Source: Gemmatimonadota bacterium (GTDB lineage: Bacteria > JAAXHH01). From it: DNA of 37,245 nucleotides. The notes beneath the pieces are model-generated. The model was not told the DNA's origin, searched no databases, and worked only from the letters and a program-made list of their open reading frames with translations. This document shows, one piece after another, positions 17,914 through 27,400 of this stretch. Location of the stretch: contig JAPOYX010000023.1 of assembly GCA_026706345.1 (NCBI GenBank), positions 1-37,245 on the forward strand. The letters are read 5' to 3'. The stretch's first letter is position 1, and each line of letters begins with the position of its first letter. The position numbers and the translations under genes are program-made.

Positions 17914-20202
17914 TCAGTTTGTATGTCCGTTGGCGCCGCGGTTCGGGTCGGCCTTGCCTCCGCCCACGGCCATGACCGCGGTGCTCGCCCGTTGGGTTTC
18001 GACCATGCGGTAGAAGTGGCCCTTCATGTCCAGCAGTTCCTCATGGGTGCCCGTCTCCACGATCCGTCCCGCATCCAGCACCACCAGCCGGTCCGCCCGC
18101 CGCAGGGTCGAGAGCCGGTGGGCGATGGCGAAGGTCGTCCGGCCCTTCACGAGATTGGCGATGGCCTCCTGGATGAGCTTCTCCGTGTGGGTGTCCACCG
18201 AGGAGGTGGCCTCGTCCAGGACCAGGATGCGGGGGTCGTGGATGATGGCCCGCGCGATAGCGATCCGTTGCTTTTCTCCCCCCGAAAGTTCCTTTCCGTT
18301 CTCGCCGATCTGCGTGTCGTACCCGTCGGGCTTCGCGCAGATGAAATCGTGGGCGTTCGCGGTCCGGGCCGCCCGCATGATCTGTTCGAACGAGGCATCG
18401 GGACTGCTGTAGCGGATGTTCTCCGCGATGGAGCCGCTGAAGAAATACGAGTCCTGCAGCACGACGCCGATCTGCCTTCGCAGGTCTTCCAGACCGATGT
18501 CCCGGATCGGCACGCCGTCAATCATCAGGCCGCCTTCGTCGATATCGTAGAACCGGCAGAGCAGGTTGGTCATCGTCGTCTTGCCCGAACCGGACTTGCC
18601 CACCAGCCCGATCATCTCGCCGGGCTGCACGTGGAGGCTGATGTCGTGGAGGACGGGCTTGCCGGCCTCGTAGGCGAAGGTCACGCCTTCGAATTCCACT
18701 TCGCCCTTCATGTCCTTCATCTCGACCGGGTCGTCCAGGTCCTCGGTTTCCGCAGGGGTGTCGACGATTTCGAAGACCTTCTCCGCGCCGCTCATAGCCC
18801 GGCTCGACCAGGTGTTCAGCTCGCCGAACCACCGAAGGGGTTCGTACAGCATCCAGAGGTAGGCGATGAACATGATGAGGGCGCCGGTGGTGAAGGTGTC
18901 GTCGATGACGGCGGACCCTCCGTAATACCAGACCAGGATAAGCCCGGACGTCGTCAGCATGCTGACCGTGCTGAAGAAGACGGCCGCTTCCTTCTCGCTC
19001 TCGTAATCGCCCCGGAAGACCCCTTCGTTGCTGCTCCTGAACCGGCGCATCTCCCGCTTTTCCTGGACGAAGGTCTTTACGACGCGCACCGAGGAAAGCA
19101 TCTCGCCCGCCATGCCCACCAGCTTGCCCCAGCGGTAGTATTTCGTCCGGAAAGCCCGGATCAGCCGGGTCCAGAAGTACCACCCGCCGGTGACGAGCAA
19201 GGGTATGGGAATGAGCACCAGGAGCGTCAGTTGCCAACTGGTCACGAAAAGCAGGACCAGGATGCCCACCAGGAGCAGGAGATTGGTCAGGATATAGGGC
19301 ACGCCGTCGACCAGGAACCACATCATGCTCTCCGTGTCGTTGGATACCCTCGAGATCAGGGAACCCACCTGCCGCTTGTTGTAGAACTTCATGTTCAGCC
19401 GGGAGAGGTTTTCGTACAGGTCCTCGCGGACGGACACGATCACGCGGCCGCCGAGCCAGACGGAAAGCCGGTCCTTGAAGATCTCCAGGACGAAGGATAC
19501 GAGGCGGATGACCGCGTAGGCACCGACGAGCAGGTAAAGGAACGAGAACGGGTCCCCGGAGGCGCCGGCGGCCGGGTCCTCAAGTACGTCGATGATGAGC
19601 CGCATGATGTAGGGCGGAGCGAGTTCGGCCAGGGTGAAAAGGAGCGACAGGAAGACCATCAGCGCGAGTTTGGCCTTGAAGGGCAGGGCGTACCTGGCGA
19701 TCCGCCGCATCATCGCGAGCCGGTTGGTGCATGCCGAACAGATCCCGTTCGGCTCGGGCAGAAGTCGTCCGCACCGGTCACACCGGGTTTTGTCCACCTC
19801 TCCCTGCATGTCGACCGGGTCATCCTTGATGAGCTGGTCGATACCCCGGGCGATCTGCGCGAACTTGGCGCGCTGGGACGGGGTGTAGCGGATGACCTCG
19901 ACCTCTTCGTTCCCGATCACCACGTTGATCCGGCCCGAACCGACCAATTCCTCCACGGCGGCGCTTCGGGCGTCGGACAACTCGATGGACGCGTCCCCGG
20001 CTCCCGTGCCTGATCCGTTCGAATCGAACCGCAACACGCGCTGGTCCGTCACCAAAAGCCAGCGTTCCTCGAAACGCAGGTCTTCCGTCAGGTCGGTCGC
20101 CGCCGCGATGCGGACGGACTCTCCTTCCCGCAGCGCCTTCCGGCAACGGTCGGCCAGCGCGTCGGGCATCCGCTCTTTGTAGGTGGTCGCGGTGTCGGTC
20201 AT
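17914..20202 (-). CDS. ABC exporter half-transporter with PH-like and zinc-ribbon N-terminus (second of pair)
   Basis: A 762-residue protein. Residues 1-130 form a PH-like module (LLVTDQRVLRFD at about 49-60). A zinc ribbon follows with Cys141, Cys144, Cys155 and Cys158. A six-helix type IV ABC exporter membrane domain spans about 165-470 (e.g. LILVWYYGGSAVIDD). The ATPase domain has Walker A GLVGKSGSGKTTM, Q-loop, LSGGEKQR signature and RILVLDEATSSVD. Its ATG lies in the last codons of the preceding ABC gene (ATGA overlap), which also supply GGAGGTGGC as ribosome site, so the two are coupled and probably form a heterodimer. Substrate unknown; cyanophycin-linked relatives suggest peptide or amino-acid-derived cargo. 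Confidence 0.9.
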   Translation of the reverse strand: MTDTATTYKERMPDALADRCRKALREGESVRIAAATDLTEDLRFEERWLLVTDQRVLRFDSNGSGTGAGDASIELSDARSAAVEELVGSGRINVVIGNEEVEVIRYTPSQRAKFAQIARGIDQLIKDDPVDMQGEVDKTRCDRCGRLLPEPNGICSACTNRLAMMRRIARYALPFKAKLALMVFLSLLFTLAELAPPYIMRLIIDVLEDPAAGASGDPFSFLYLLVGAYAVIRLVSFVLEIFKDRLSVWLGGRVIVSVREDLYENLSRLNMKFYNKRQVGSLISRVSNDTESMMWFLVDGVPYILTNLLLLVGILVLLFVTSWQLTLLVLIPIPLLVTGGWYFWTRLIRAFRTKYYRWGKLVGMAGEMLSSVRVVKTFVQEKREMRRFRSSNEGVFRGDYESEKEAAVFFSTVSMLTTSGLILVWYYGGSAVIDDTFTTGALIMFIAYLWMLYEPLRWFGELNTWSSRAMSGAEKVFEIVDTPAETEDLDDPVEMKDMKGEVEFEGVTFAYEAGKPVLHDISLHVQPGEMIGLVGKSGSGKTTMTNLLCRFYDIDEGGLMIDGVPIRDIGLEDLRRQIGVVLQDSYFFSGSIAENIRYSSPDASFEQIMRAARTANAHDFICAKPDGYDTQIGENGKELSGGEKQRIAIARAIIHDPRILVLDEATSSVDTHTEKLIQEAIANLVKGRTTFAIAHRLSTLRRADRLVVLDAGRIVETGTHEELLDMKGHFYRMVETQRASTAVMAVGGGKADPNRGANGHTN

Positions 20203-22400
20203 GCCACCTCCATGATCTCGGATGTGGCTTTCTGCAGCCGCACCAGATGGTGGAAATGGCCGCGGTTCGCGATCAGTTCTTCGTGGGTGCCTTCCTCGAC
20301 GACCCTGCCCTGCTCCAGCACCACCAGCCGGTCGGCGTCCCGTAGCGTGGACAGGCGGTGGGCGATGGCGATCGTCGTGCGCCCCTTGATCAACCGCGCG
20401 ATGGCTTCCTGGAGCTGTTTCTCCGTCTCGGCGTCCACCGAGGACGTCGCCTCGTCCAGGATCAGGATGCGGGGGTCGTGGAGGATCGCCCGGGCGATGG
20501 AGACGCGCTGCTTTTCGCCTCCCGACAGCCCCGTGCCCTTGTCCCCGAGAATCGTATCGTACCCATCGGGCTTTGCGAGAATGAAGTTGTGGGCGTTGGC
20601 CGCCCGGGCCGCCGCCATGATGTCCTCGAAACTCGCGGCGGGCTTTCCGTAGGCGATGTTCTCCCGGATCGTCCCGTTGAAAAGGATCGGTTCCTGCAGG
20701 ACGACGCCGATATGGCCCCGCAGGTCCTCGAGCCGGATGTCCCGGAGGTCCACGCCGTCCAGCGTGATCGAACCGTAGTTCACGTCGTAGAACCGGCAGA
20801 TGAGATTGATGGTCGTACTCTTCCCTGCGCCCGACTTGCCGACCAGCCCGATCATCTCGCCGGGCCGTATATGGAGATTGACGTCCCGCAGCACCGGCAG
20901 CGCGGCGTCGTACCCGAACGTCACACCCTGGAACCTGATCTCGCCCCGAGTTTGCATCATCTGCTTCGCGTTCTTGTCCTCGTAGTTCTCCGGTTCCATG
21001 TCGATGAGCTCGAATACCCGCTCCGCGGCGCTCATGGCCCGCGTCATCCAGCTATTGACCCGGCCGAGCCACCGCAGCGGCCCGTAGAACATGTGCAGGT
21101 AGAAGTAGAACAGAATCAGCTCACCCAGCGTGAGCGCCTGTCCGAGCACCTGCCCGCCCCCAACCAGCCACACGACGATGAAGCCCAGGAAGTTCAGCAG
21201 GCCCATGGTGGAGAAGTAGTAGATCCACTGTTTCTCGGTCCAGTACTCCAGGGCGAACATGTCCCTCGCGTTGCGCTTGAAACGGCCGACTTCCCTGTTC
21301 TCCTGGGCGAAGGCCTTGACGATCCGTATGCCCGAAAGGGATTCCTGGATGTGGGTGAAGAACCCCTCCCACTGGCGCCACATCCGGGTGTAGTAGGTCC
21401 GCAACCTCCGGTAAAGGACCCGGCCCCATATGACGATGAGCGGAACGGGGATGAGGATGTAGAGCGTGAGCACCCAGTTGGTGTAGAACAGCATGCCGAT
21501 GATCCCGAGCGTCGTCATCCAGCGGAGGATGAGGAAGGGCAGGCCGTCCACCAGGAAGCTGCGCACGTTCCGGGTGTCCCGCGTCACGCGCGAAAGCAGG
21601 CCGCCCGTCTTCTGCTTGTCGTGGAACCCGAGCGAAAGGTATTCGACGTGATGGTACACCTGGGCCCGGATGTCCGCCACTACGCGGGCGCCCACCCAGG
21701 CCGTCAGCCAGCCGTTCGCCATCTCGCCCAGCCAGCGGAGGACGAGCAGGCCGGCCATGACCGCGACGAACCAGAACAGCAGCGCCTTGTCTTTGTTCTC
21801 GAAAGCGTTGTCGATGATGAGCTGCGTAATCTTGGGCGGCAGGAGTTCCGCCACGCTGAGCACGGCGAACAGCGCCACCATGGCGATGGCCTTAGTCCGG
21901 TGGGCGCCCAGGTAGGAGCAGATCCGCTTGAGCATGCCCCACTTGCTGACGCAGGCGGGACACAGCCCGTCCCTGGTGGGCAGGCGCCTGCCGCAGGTGT
22001 CGCAGACCACCCGGGGGAATTCCGTCTTGACCTGAAACGGCTTTTCCTCAATGTGCTGCTCGATGCCGCGCTGCGCCTCGTTGAAGACGTCTACGCGGCT
22101 CTGGGAATAGCGGATCAGCGGGATGGTGTCTTCGGCCGTGGAGACCTCCAGGCAGGAGCCGCCTACCAGGGGTTCCACCGCCACCCTGGTCAGGTCCTCC
22201 AGCGGCACGGCGATGTCATCGCCGGCGCCGTTGAGTTCCAGGGCCATGACGCGGCGGTCGGTTACGATGAGCCAGGAGGGCTGAAAACGGCCTTTAGCGT
22301 CCAGGTCCGATTCCAGGGTGATGTGGATTTCTTCGTCGGTTTCCAGTACGGGGTAGAGCTTTTTCTTAATCTGATCCGGCAGGGGATCGGCCAGGCGCAT
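20199..22400 (-). CDS. ABC exporter half-transporter with PH-like and zinc-ribbon N-terminus (first of pair)
   Basis: A 733-residue protein paralogous to its neighbour. The PH-like module includes WLIVTDRRVMALEL at about 43-56. The zinc ribbon has Cys133, Cys136, Cys147 and Cys150. The membrane domain follows, then an ATPase with Walker A GLVGKSGAGKSTT, LSGGEKQR and RILILDEATSSVD. The frame extends to ATG 22463, but ATG 22400 has AAAGGGAG 5-6 bases upstream and begins the conserved part, so I choose it. It is the first gene of the run ABC, ABC, DUF1854, PhyH, GH32 and faces a divergent kinase gene across 312 bases. Both halves keep canonical ATPase motifs, so two functional ATP sites are expected. 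Confidence 0.9.
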   Translation of the reverse strand: MRLADPLPDQIKKKLYPVLETDEEIHITLESDLDAKGRFQPSWLIVTDRRVMALELNGAGDDIAVPLEDLTRVAVEPLVGGSCLEVSTAEDTIPLIRYSQSRVDVFNEAQRGIEQHIEEKPFQVKTEFPRVVCDTCGRRLPTRDGLCPACVSKWGMLKRICSYLGAHRTKAIAMVALFAVLSVAELLPPKITQLIIDNAFENKDKALLFWFVAVMAGLLVLRWLGEMANGWLTAWVGARVVADIRAQVYHHVEYLSLGFHDKQKTGGLLSRVTRDTRNVRSFLVDGLPFLILRWMTTLGIIGMLFYTNWVLTLYILIPVPLIVIWGRVLYRRLRTYYTRMWRQWEGFFTHIQESLSGIRIVKAFAQENREVGRFKRNARDMFALEYWTEKQWIYYFSTMGLLNFLGFIVVWLVGGGQVLGQALTLGELILFYFYLHMFYGPLRWLGRVNSWMTRAMSAAERVFELIDMEPENYEDKNAKQMMQTRGEIRFQGVTFGYDAALPVLRDVNLHIRPGEMIGLVGKSGAGKSTTINLICRFYDVNYGSITLDGVDLRDIRLEDLRGHIGVVLQEPILFNGTIRENIAYGKPAASFEDIMAAARAANAHNFILAKPDGYDTILGDKGTGLSGGEKQRVSIARAILHDPRILILDEATSSVDAETEKQLQEAIARLIKGRTTIAIAHRLSTLRDADRLVVLEQGRVVEEGTHEELIANRGHFHHLVRLQKATSEIMEVA

Positions 22401-22712
22401 GTAACTCCCTTTGGATCCATGCTGTGGGGATTGCCGCCACGCGGGTTGAACAGAACCGGTCATATATCAATAAAGTGGATGCACCTGCAAGTCTTCACTA
22501 CTTCGAATGCGATTTGAAGTCCTGGGGCAGTGTGAGGAAATCGTGGTTTGCTCCAGTCTACGAAAGTACACTTCCGTAGCCCGAAAATCAAGGAAAAGCT
22601 CCCTGCCGAGAACGTTTATTTACTGTAAATACTTTGATTTACGTCCGCCCGATCTTACATTGCACGAGATTGGACGGTATCTGAATTTCCATCCCGAAAC
22701 GTAACGCCGCGC
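22401..22712. other. divergent intergenic region between ABC operon and PfkB-like kinase
   Basis: No gene is visible in these 312 bases. The region is AT-richer than its flanks and must contain the promoters of both divergent units. Its clearest element is the 15-base palindrome at 22617-22631. On the plus strand TTGATT at about 22634 followed by TACATT about 16 bases later is a weak possible promoter for the kinase. Confidence 0.5.
22617..22631. promoter_or_regulatory. 15-base perfect palindrome, candidate operator
   Basis: TATTTACTGTAAATA is a perfect inverted repeat of seven bases around one central T. It lies about 82 bases before the kinase start and 217 before the ABC start. Its size and symmetry suit a dimeric transcription factor. 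It does not match a regulator site I can name with confidence. Confidence 0.4.
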
Positions 22713-23753
22713 ATGATGACGCCACTCCGTCTCGAAAGCCTGCTGTCCCGCTTCGCCGGCCTTTCCATCATGGTCGTGGGCGACTACTTCCTGGACAAGT
22801 ACCTGGTCCTCGATCCTGCACTGGACGAACCGTCCCTGGAGACGGGGCTGGCCGCACGCCAGGTCGTGGCCAGACGCTGCATGCCCGGCGCCGCGGGCAC
22901 GGTCATGGCTAACCTGCACGCCCTGGGTGTCGGAGACCTGCTCGCCGTGGGGGTCACGGGCGACGACGGGGAGGGGTACGAACTCAGGCAGGGCCTGGCG
23001 GCCATGGGGGTCCGCCTCGACGGGTTGTTCGAATCCCCGGACCGGTTCACGCCCACCTACATCAAGCCCATGAACCGGGAGCCGGGAGGAGAACGGGAAT
23101 CGAACCGCGTCGACATTCAGAACCGGACGCCCACGCCGCGAGTCCTGGAAAACCGAGTGGTCGCGTTCCTGGCTGACATGGCGACCAGGGTGGACGGCGT
23201 GGCCGTCCTGGACCAGGTGGGACGGCGCAACACCGGGGTCGTCACGGACCGGGTCCGGGAAGCGATCTGCGGCCTGGGCAGGACCCTGCCGGACATGGTC
23301 ATCCTGGCGGATTCGCGGGCGCGTATCGGCGAGTTCCGCCACGTCATCCGCAAGGGAAATCAGGATGAGATGGACAGGGCGGCCGAAGATCGGAGGTCGG
23401 CCGAGATGCGGAGGGCGGCCGAGGACCGGGTGTCAGGAGGAGATCGCGGGTCGGGCGAAGGATCGGCGCGGCCGGTTTACGTCACCCTCGGCGAGGACGG
23501 CCTGCTGCTGATCGACGGTGATGACCGCCGGCATGTGCCCGGCATACGCGTTCCGGGACCCGTGGACACCGTCGGGGCAGGGGATAGCGTCACGGCCGGG
23601 ATCGTGGCCTCGCTGGCCGCCGGCGCGACGCCTATGGAGGCCGGCATGGTTGGCAACCTCGCGGCTTCGATCACCGTCCGTCAACTGGGTGTCACGGGAA
23701 CGGCCTCGCCCGCGCAACTGGTGGACGCATTGAAGACGATGATGGAAGCTTAG
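22713..23753 (+). CDS. PfkB-family carbohydrate kinase, RfaE/HldE N-domain-like
   Basis: A 346-residue ribokinase-fold kinase. The N-terminus has IMVVGDYFLDKYL, the start seen in heptose-7-phosphate kinase domains (RfaE/HldE), then PGAAGTVMANLHALGV and a lid region. The ATP-site signature is DTVGAGDSVTAG with catalytic Asp at the C-terminal end, and VTLGEDGLLLIDG precedes it. No nucleotidyltransferase domain follows, so it is a stand-alone kinase; the substrate (heptose phosphate, ribose-like or other sugar) is open. Three 18-bp tandem repeats encoding a charged hexapeptide occupy the region before VTLGEDG, where relatives normally have an ordered helix. Start is ATG 22713 or the adjacent ATG 22716. 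The stop is 9 bases from the stop of the convergent beta-barrel gene. Confidence 0.83.
   Translation: MMTPLRLESLLSRFAGLSIMVVGDYFLDKYLVLDPALDEPSLETGLAARQVVARRCMPGAAGTVMANLHALGVGDLLAVGVTGDDGEGYELRQGLAAMGVRLDGLFESPDRFTPTYIKPMNREPGGERESNRVDIQNRTPTPRVLENRVVAFLADMATRVDGVAVLDQVGRRNTGVVTDRVREAICGLGRTLPDMVILADSRARIGEFRHVIRKGNQDEMDRAAEDRRSAEMRRAAEDRVSGGDRGSGEGSARPVYVTLGEDGLLLIDGDDRRHVPGIRVPGPVDTVGAGDSVTAGIVASLAAGATPMEAGMVGNLAASITVRQLGVTGTASPAQLVDALKTMMEA
23376..23429 (+). repeat. three in-frame 18-bp tandem repeats inside the PfkB-like kinase gene
   Basis: Copies at 23376-23393, 23394-23411 and 23412-23429, e.g. agggcggccgaagatcgg, encode RAAEDR, RSAEMR and RAAEDR. They fall exactly on codon boundaries, so copy-number change would not shift the frame. 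Confidence 0.9.
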
Positions 23754-23762
23754 AGGAATCGT

Positions 23763-24407
23763 CTAACGAGGTTCTACTGTCCAGAAATTGAAGACCACAG
23801 AGGCGGCGACCGGAATCCACTGGATGCTCCGGTCATTGAAGGCGCGAATGTATCTCACGTCCAGCGCCAGGCCGACCGTGTCCGTAACGGGCATGTGCAC
23901 GCCGCCGCCCAGAAGGATACTGAAAGAAGCCTCTGAACCGAACGCGGTCAGCTTCGTGCCGCGCACGGTACCGAAGAACCGATCGATTGCCCTGGCGTAG
24001 CCGATACAGCCGATCCCGTAAACGGCCGCGGGGGAAGTGGTGGTCTTGTACATCAATCCGAAGTTGGCGCCTTCCAGGCTTACGTTGGCATCCACGTCCG
24101 GTCCAAGTCTCTGCAGCGCTTCGTCGCTCAGGCGATCCCGGTCGTGTCGACCGTGTTTTACAGAAAAGAGGTTGTCATGGCCGTTGAACGCGAGATGAAC
24201 GGTTTCGGAAACGCGTACCGTCATCCCCAGGAGGAACAGGGATCCTCTGGTTTTTCCGTCCGCAAAATCGCCTGAAGGAATACTCCGCCCGCCGCCCAGG
24301 CTGATCGACATGCGCTTTTCGGGGACCTGGGCGACCTGGGCGAATCCCTTGCCGGTTGCCGACAACGAGATTACGGAAGCCAGTAGGATAATGACGACTT
24401 TCTTCAT
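23763..24407 (-). CDS. outer-membrane beta-barrel protein, secreted
   Basis: A 214-residue protein with a clear Sec signal peptide, MKKVVIILLASVISLSATGKGFAQ, cleaved after about residue 24. The mature part has alternating hydrophobic strands (e.g. FGLMYKTTT, ILLGGGVHM, GLALDVRYIRAF) and ends in VVFNFWTVEPR, consistent with a small eight-stranded barrel of the OmpA/OmpW-like porin-fold group. The frame is open to ATG 24470, but ATG 24407 starts the signal peptide and is chosen. No specific function can be assigned. It lies between the kinase (convergent) and lhr (upstream, same strand, 62 bases away). Confidence 0.72.
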   Translation of the reverse strand: MKKVVIILLASVISLSATGKGFAQVAQVPEKRMSISLGGGRSIPSGDFADGKTRGSLFLLGMTVRVSETVHLAFNGHDNLFSVKHGRHDRDRLSDEALQRLGPDVDANVSLEGANFGLMYKTTTSPAAVYGIGCIGYARAIDRFFGTVRGTKLTAFGSEASFSILLGGGVHMPVTDTVGLALDVRYIRAFNDRSIQWIPVAASVVFNFWTVEPR

Positions 24408-24469
24408 GCCTGCCGCCCGGGACCGGCCGCAAGGGCCGTCGAGGACCGCCGGTCCGCATCTCATGCGCA

Positions 24470-27400
24470 TTATGACTTCTGCGCACCGGCCTTTTCACGG
24501 GTCCGCCGGCCGCTCAGATACGCCTTGAGCTTCGGCGGAAAATCCCGCTTGACCAGTTCCTGCCGCAGCGCCCACTGTTCTTCGGCCGCTACCGGAGAGG
24601 TCTCCCTGATTTCGCCGCCTTCCATGATCAGGATCGGTTCGCCGTCCCGGTAGAGGATCCGGTTGCTGGTGATGCCGGGCACGCGCCGCCCGGGCGTGAT
24701 GATTCCGACCAGGTTCAGGGGGTCGGCGGCGCTGATGGCCACGAGGGTGCCCTGTTTCTCCTTACGCCGGATGCTGCGCAACAGGGTCACGGCTTCGCCC
24801 AGGGCGTACTGCTCGCCCCAGACCCCGTTCACGAACCGGCCGCCGCGGATCTCTCCCCGGGCTTCCATCCGCCGAAGCACCCGCACGAGGTCCCGCCACG
24901 GCGGCGAGGCGTTCTCCCGCTCCGTCAGGCGCCGGAACACGACGCCGTACCGGGCGAGCGCGACGCGGGCATAGGCCTCGAGATCCTCTTCCGCGTTGCC
25001 TTCCGCCGGCACGCGGGACGTCAGACCCCACCGTCCCGCCGTCGACAGGTCGAAGGGATTCCGGCGTTCCCGTCCCCGGCGGGACTCCCGGTGACGCGAC
25101 GGCACCAGCAGGGCCCGGAGGCCCGCAAAACTGTCGGAGGTCACCATCCCCGCCGATACCAACTCCGCCACGGCTTCCTCGGTGTGGGTGCGAAGGAGGC
25201 CGGACTGCGCGGTGATGTCGTCGAAAAACACCGCGCCCTGCCGGGTCATCAGGTCCAGTACCGTCTTAGCGTAGGTGGAAAGCGGAAGTTCCTCGTCGCC
25301 GGCCGCGCCGCTCAGGGACATCCACAGCGATCGGTTCATGCGGTCCACGATGGCGATGGGCGTCGACCGGATCGGACCGGCCGTCTTTCCGTTCTCACCG
25401 TTCGACCGGTGGGGACGAAGCCGTCCCCAGGCGTACTTGCCGGAAAGGCACAGACTGTCGAGCCAGGCGTAGTCGTAGTCAGTGACGCGGGACGGCAGGA
25501 TCTCGCTCTCCCAGGCCGCGGCCGGCGCCTCCACGCCTTCCAGCATGCGGAGCACGGCGGCCACGGCGTCGGCCCCCTTGAGCCGGGTGTCGGGCGCCAG
25601 GTGATGCCAGGTAAAGAGGAACTGCATGAAGTCGGCGGGTGAAACGGGCTGGATCTCCCGGCGCAGTTTGGTGATCGTGAAGCGGTGGATCCTCGCCAGC
25701 AGCCGGCGCTCGCACCATTCCAGCGCGCCCGCGTCCGGTGAAAACTGTCCCCTGAAGACGAACCCCTCGCTCTCCAGGGCAATCAGCGCCTGATCGACCT
25801 TGCCGACCGGCAGGTCGATGGACCCGGCCAGGCCGGCCGCCGTGACCGGACCCAGCGTCTCCAGCCTCCCCCGAATCAGTTCCACCAGGGCGTACTCTTC
25901 CAGGGCGTACTCTTCCGTGGCGGATGCGTCGGCCAGCCCGGCCTGCCTGGCCGTGGCCTGAAAACCTTTTTCCAGGTTGCCTCTCACGTCGTCCGGGATT
26001 TCCTCCGCCGGTTCGAACCGCCCCTGCGGATGCAACCGCTCGAAATGGATGCGCCGTTCCAGGGGCGTCCACAGGCGCTTCCCGCCCTCCGTCACGAGCG
26101 TGGCGGCCCGGCGGTCGCCTTCCAGAACGGCGTAGTACTCCGTCCAGCTCCCGAACTGATCGCCCTTTCGCCCCTCCTCTTCCGTGACATACCCCGCGAG
26201 CACCAGGGCGTCGTGGAGTTCGTCCGGACTGCGCACTTCGGGCCAGGCATCGCTTCGCACGGTGTCGATGGCTTCGGGGTCCAGGCGGCCCAGGTCGCCC
26301 GCGACCGCGGGGTCGAGCCAGCGGCGGTTCCGGACGGCGTTCGTCCGCCGCTCCTCGAGGGGCGCGTCGTCCAGGAAGGCATAGGGACGGGCGTTGAGGA
26401 TCTCCTCGGCCATGGGCGAGGGCTCGCGGAGGTCCCTGGCGTGCACGTTCATGTCTCCGGACTTCATCGTCTTCAGGACAGTCTCCAGGGTCTCGACGTC
26501 CATGGCCTCGTGCAGGCAGTCCTCGATCGTCTGGCTGACCAGGGGATGGTCCGGCACCTCCCGGTCGCCCGCGATGTTCTCCAGGCACGCGATCTGGTCG
26601 GGGAACACCTGGGCGATCAGGTCCTCGGCCACGGACCGCTGAATCTGCGGCGGCACCCGGTCTCCGCCCCTGCGGCGCAGCACGGCCAGGGCGGTCGACG
26701 CGTTCCAGCGCCAGCGCACTTCGAACATGGGCGCGTCGAGGAGGGCCTGGACCAGGACCTCCCGGACCGTCTTGGCGTTCAGGTAGCTGAAGACGTCGTC
26801 CAGGGGGAAGCTGTGGGTGGCGCCTAGGGACAGGATGATGGAATCCTCGTTCGCCGCGGCCTGCAGCTCGAAGTTGAAGGTCCGGCAGAAACGCTTGCGC
26901 AGGGCCAGCCCCCAGGCCCGGTTGACCCGGCTGCCAAAGGGGCTGTGGAGCACCAGGTGCATGTCGCCGGCCTCATCGAAGAACCGTTCCGCCACCAGGT
27001 CCTTCTGGGAGGGGATGACGCCGAGGGCCGCCTTGGTCGCGCCCAGGTATTCCGCGATCTGCGTCGCCGCCACGTGGGAGACGCCCGCGGACGTCATCAG
27101 CCAGTCCTCGGCCTCCCGTTTCCATTCCGGATCGAGCTTCCCCTGACTATCGCGTCCGGGCGTCGGCCCAACCTCTTCACCGCCATCCTTTGGCGGCCCC
27201 GTCTCTTCGCTGCCATCCTTCGGTGGACCGAACCCCACGTCCATCCTGCTCGCGACCTCTTCCCTCAGCCGCGACAGCGAAGCGGAGAGTTCGACCGTCC
27301 TCCCCGGCGCCTCGCCGAACCAGAAGGGCATGGTGGGCGGCAGGCCCTGGGCGTCCTCGACCCGGATCTTGCCCTTCTCCACGCGCAGGATCCGCCACGA

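Noticed and set aside
17923-22517. Very long plus-strand ORFs opposite the two ABC genes
   Set aside because: Both are Pro/His/Gln-rich antisense shadows of ABC transporters with complete motifs.
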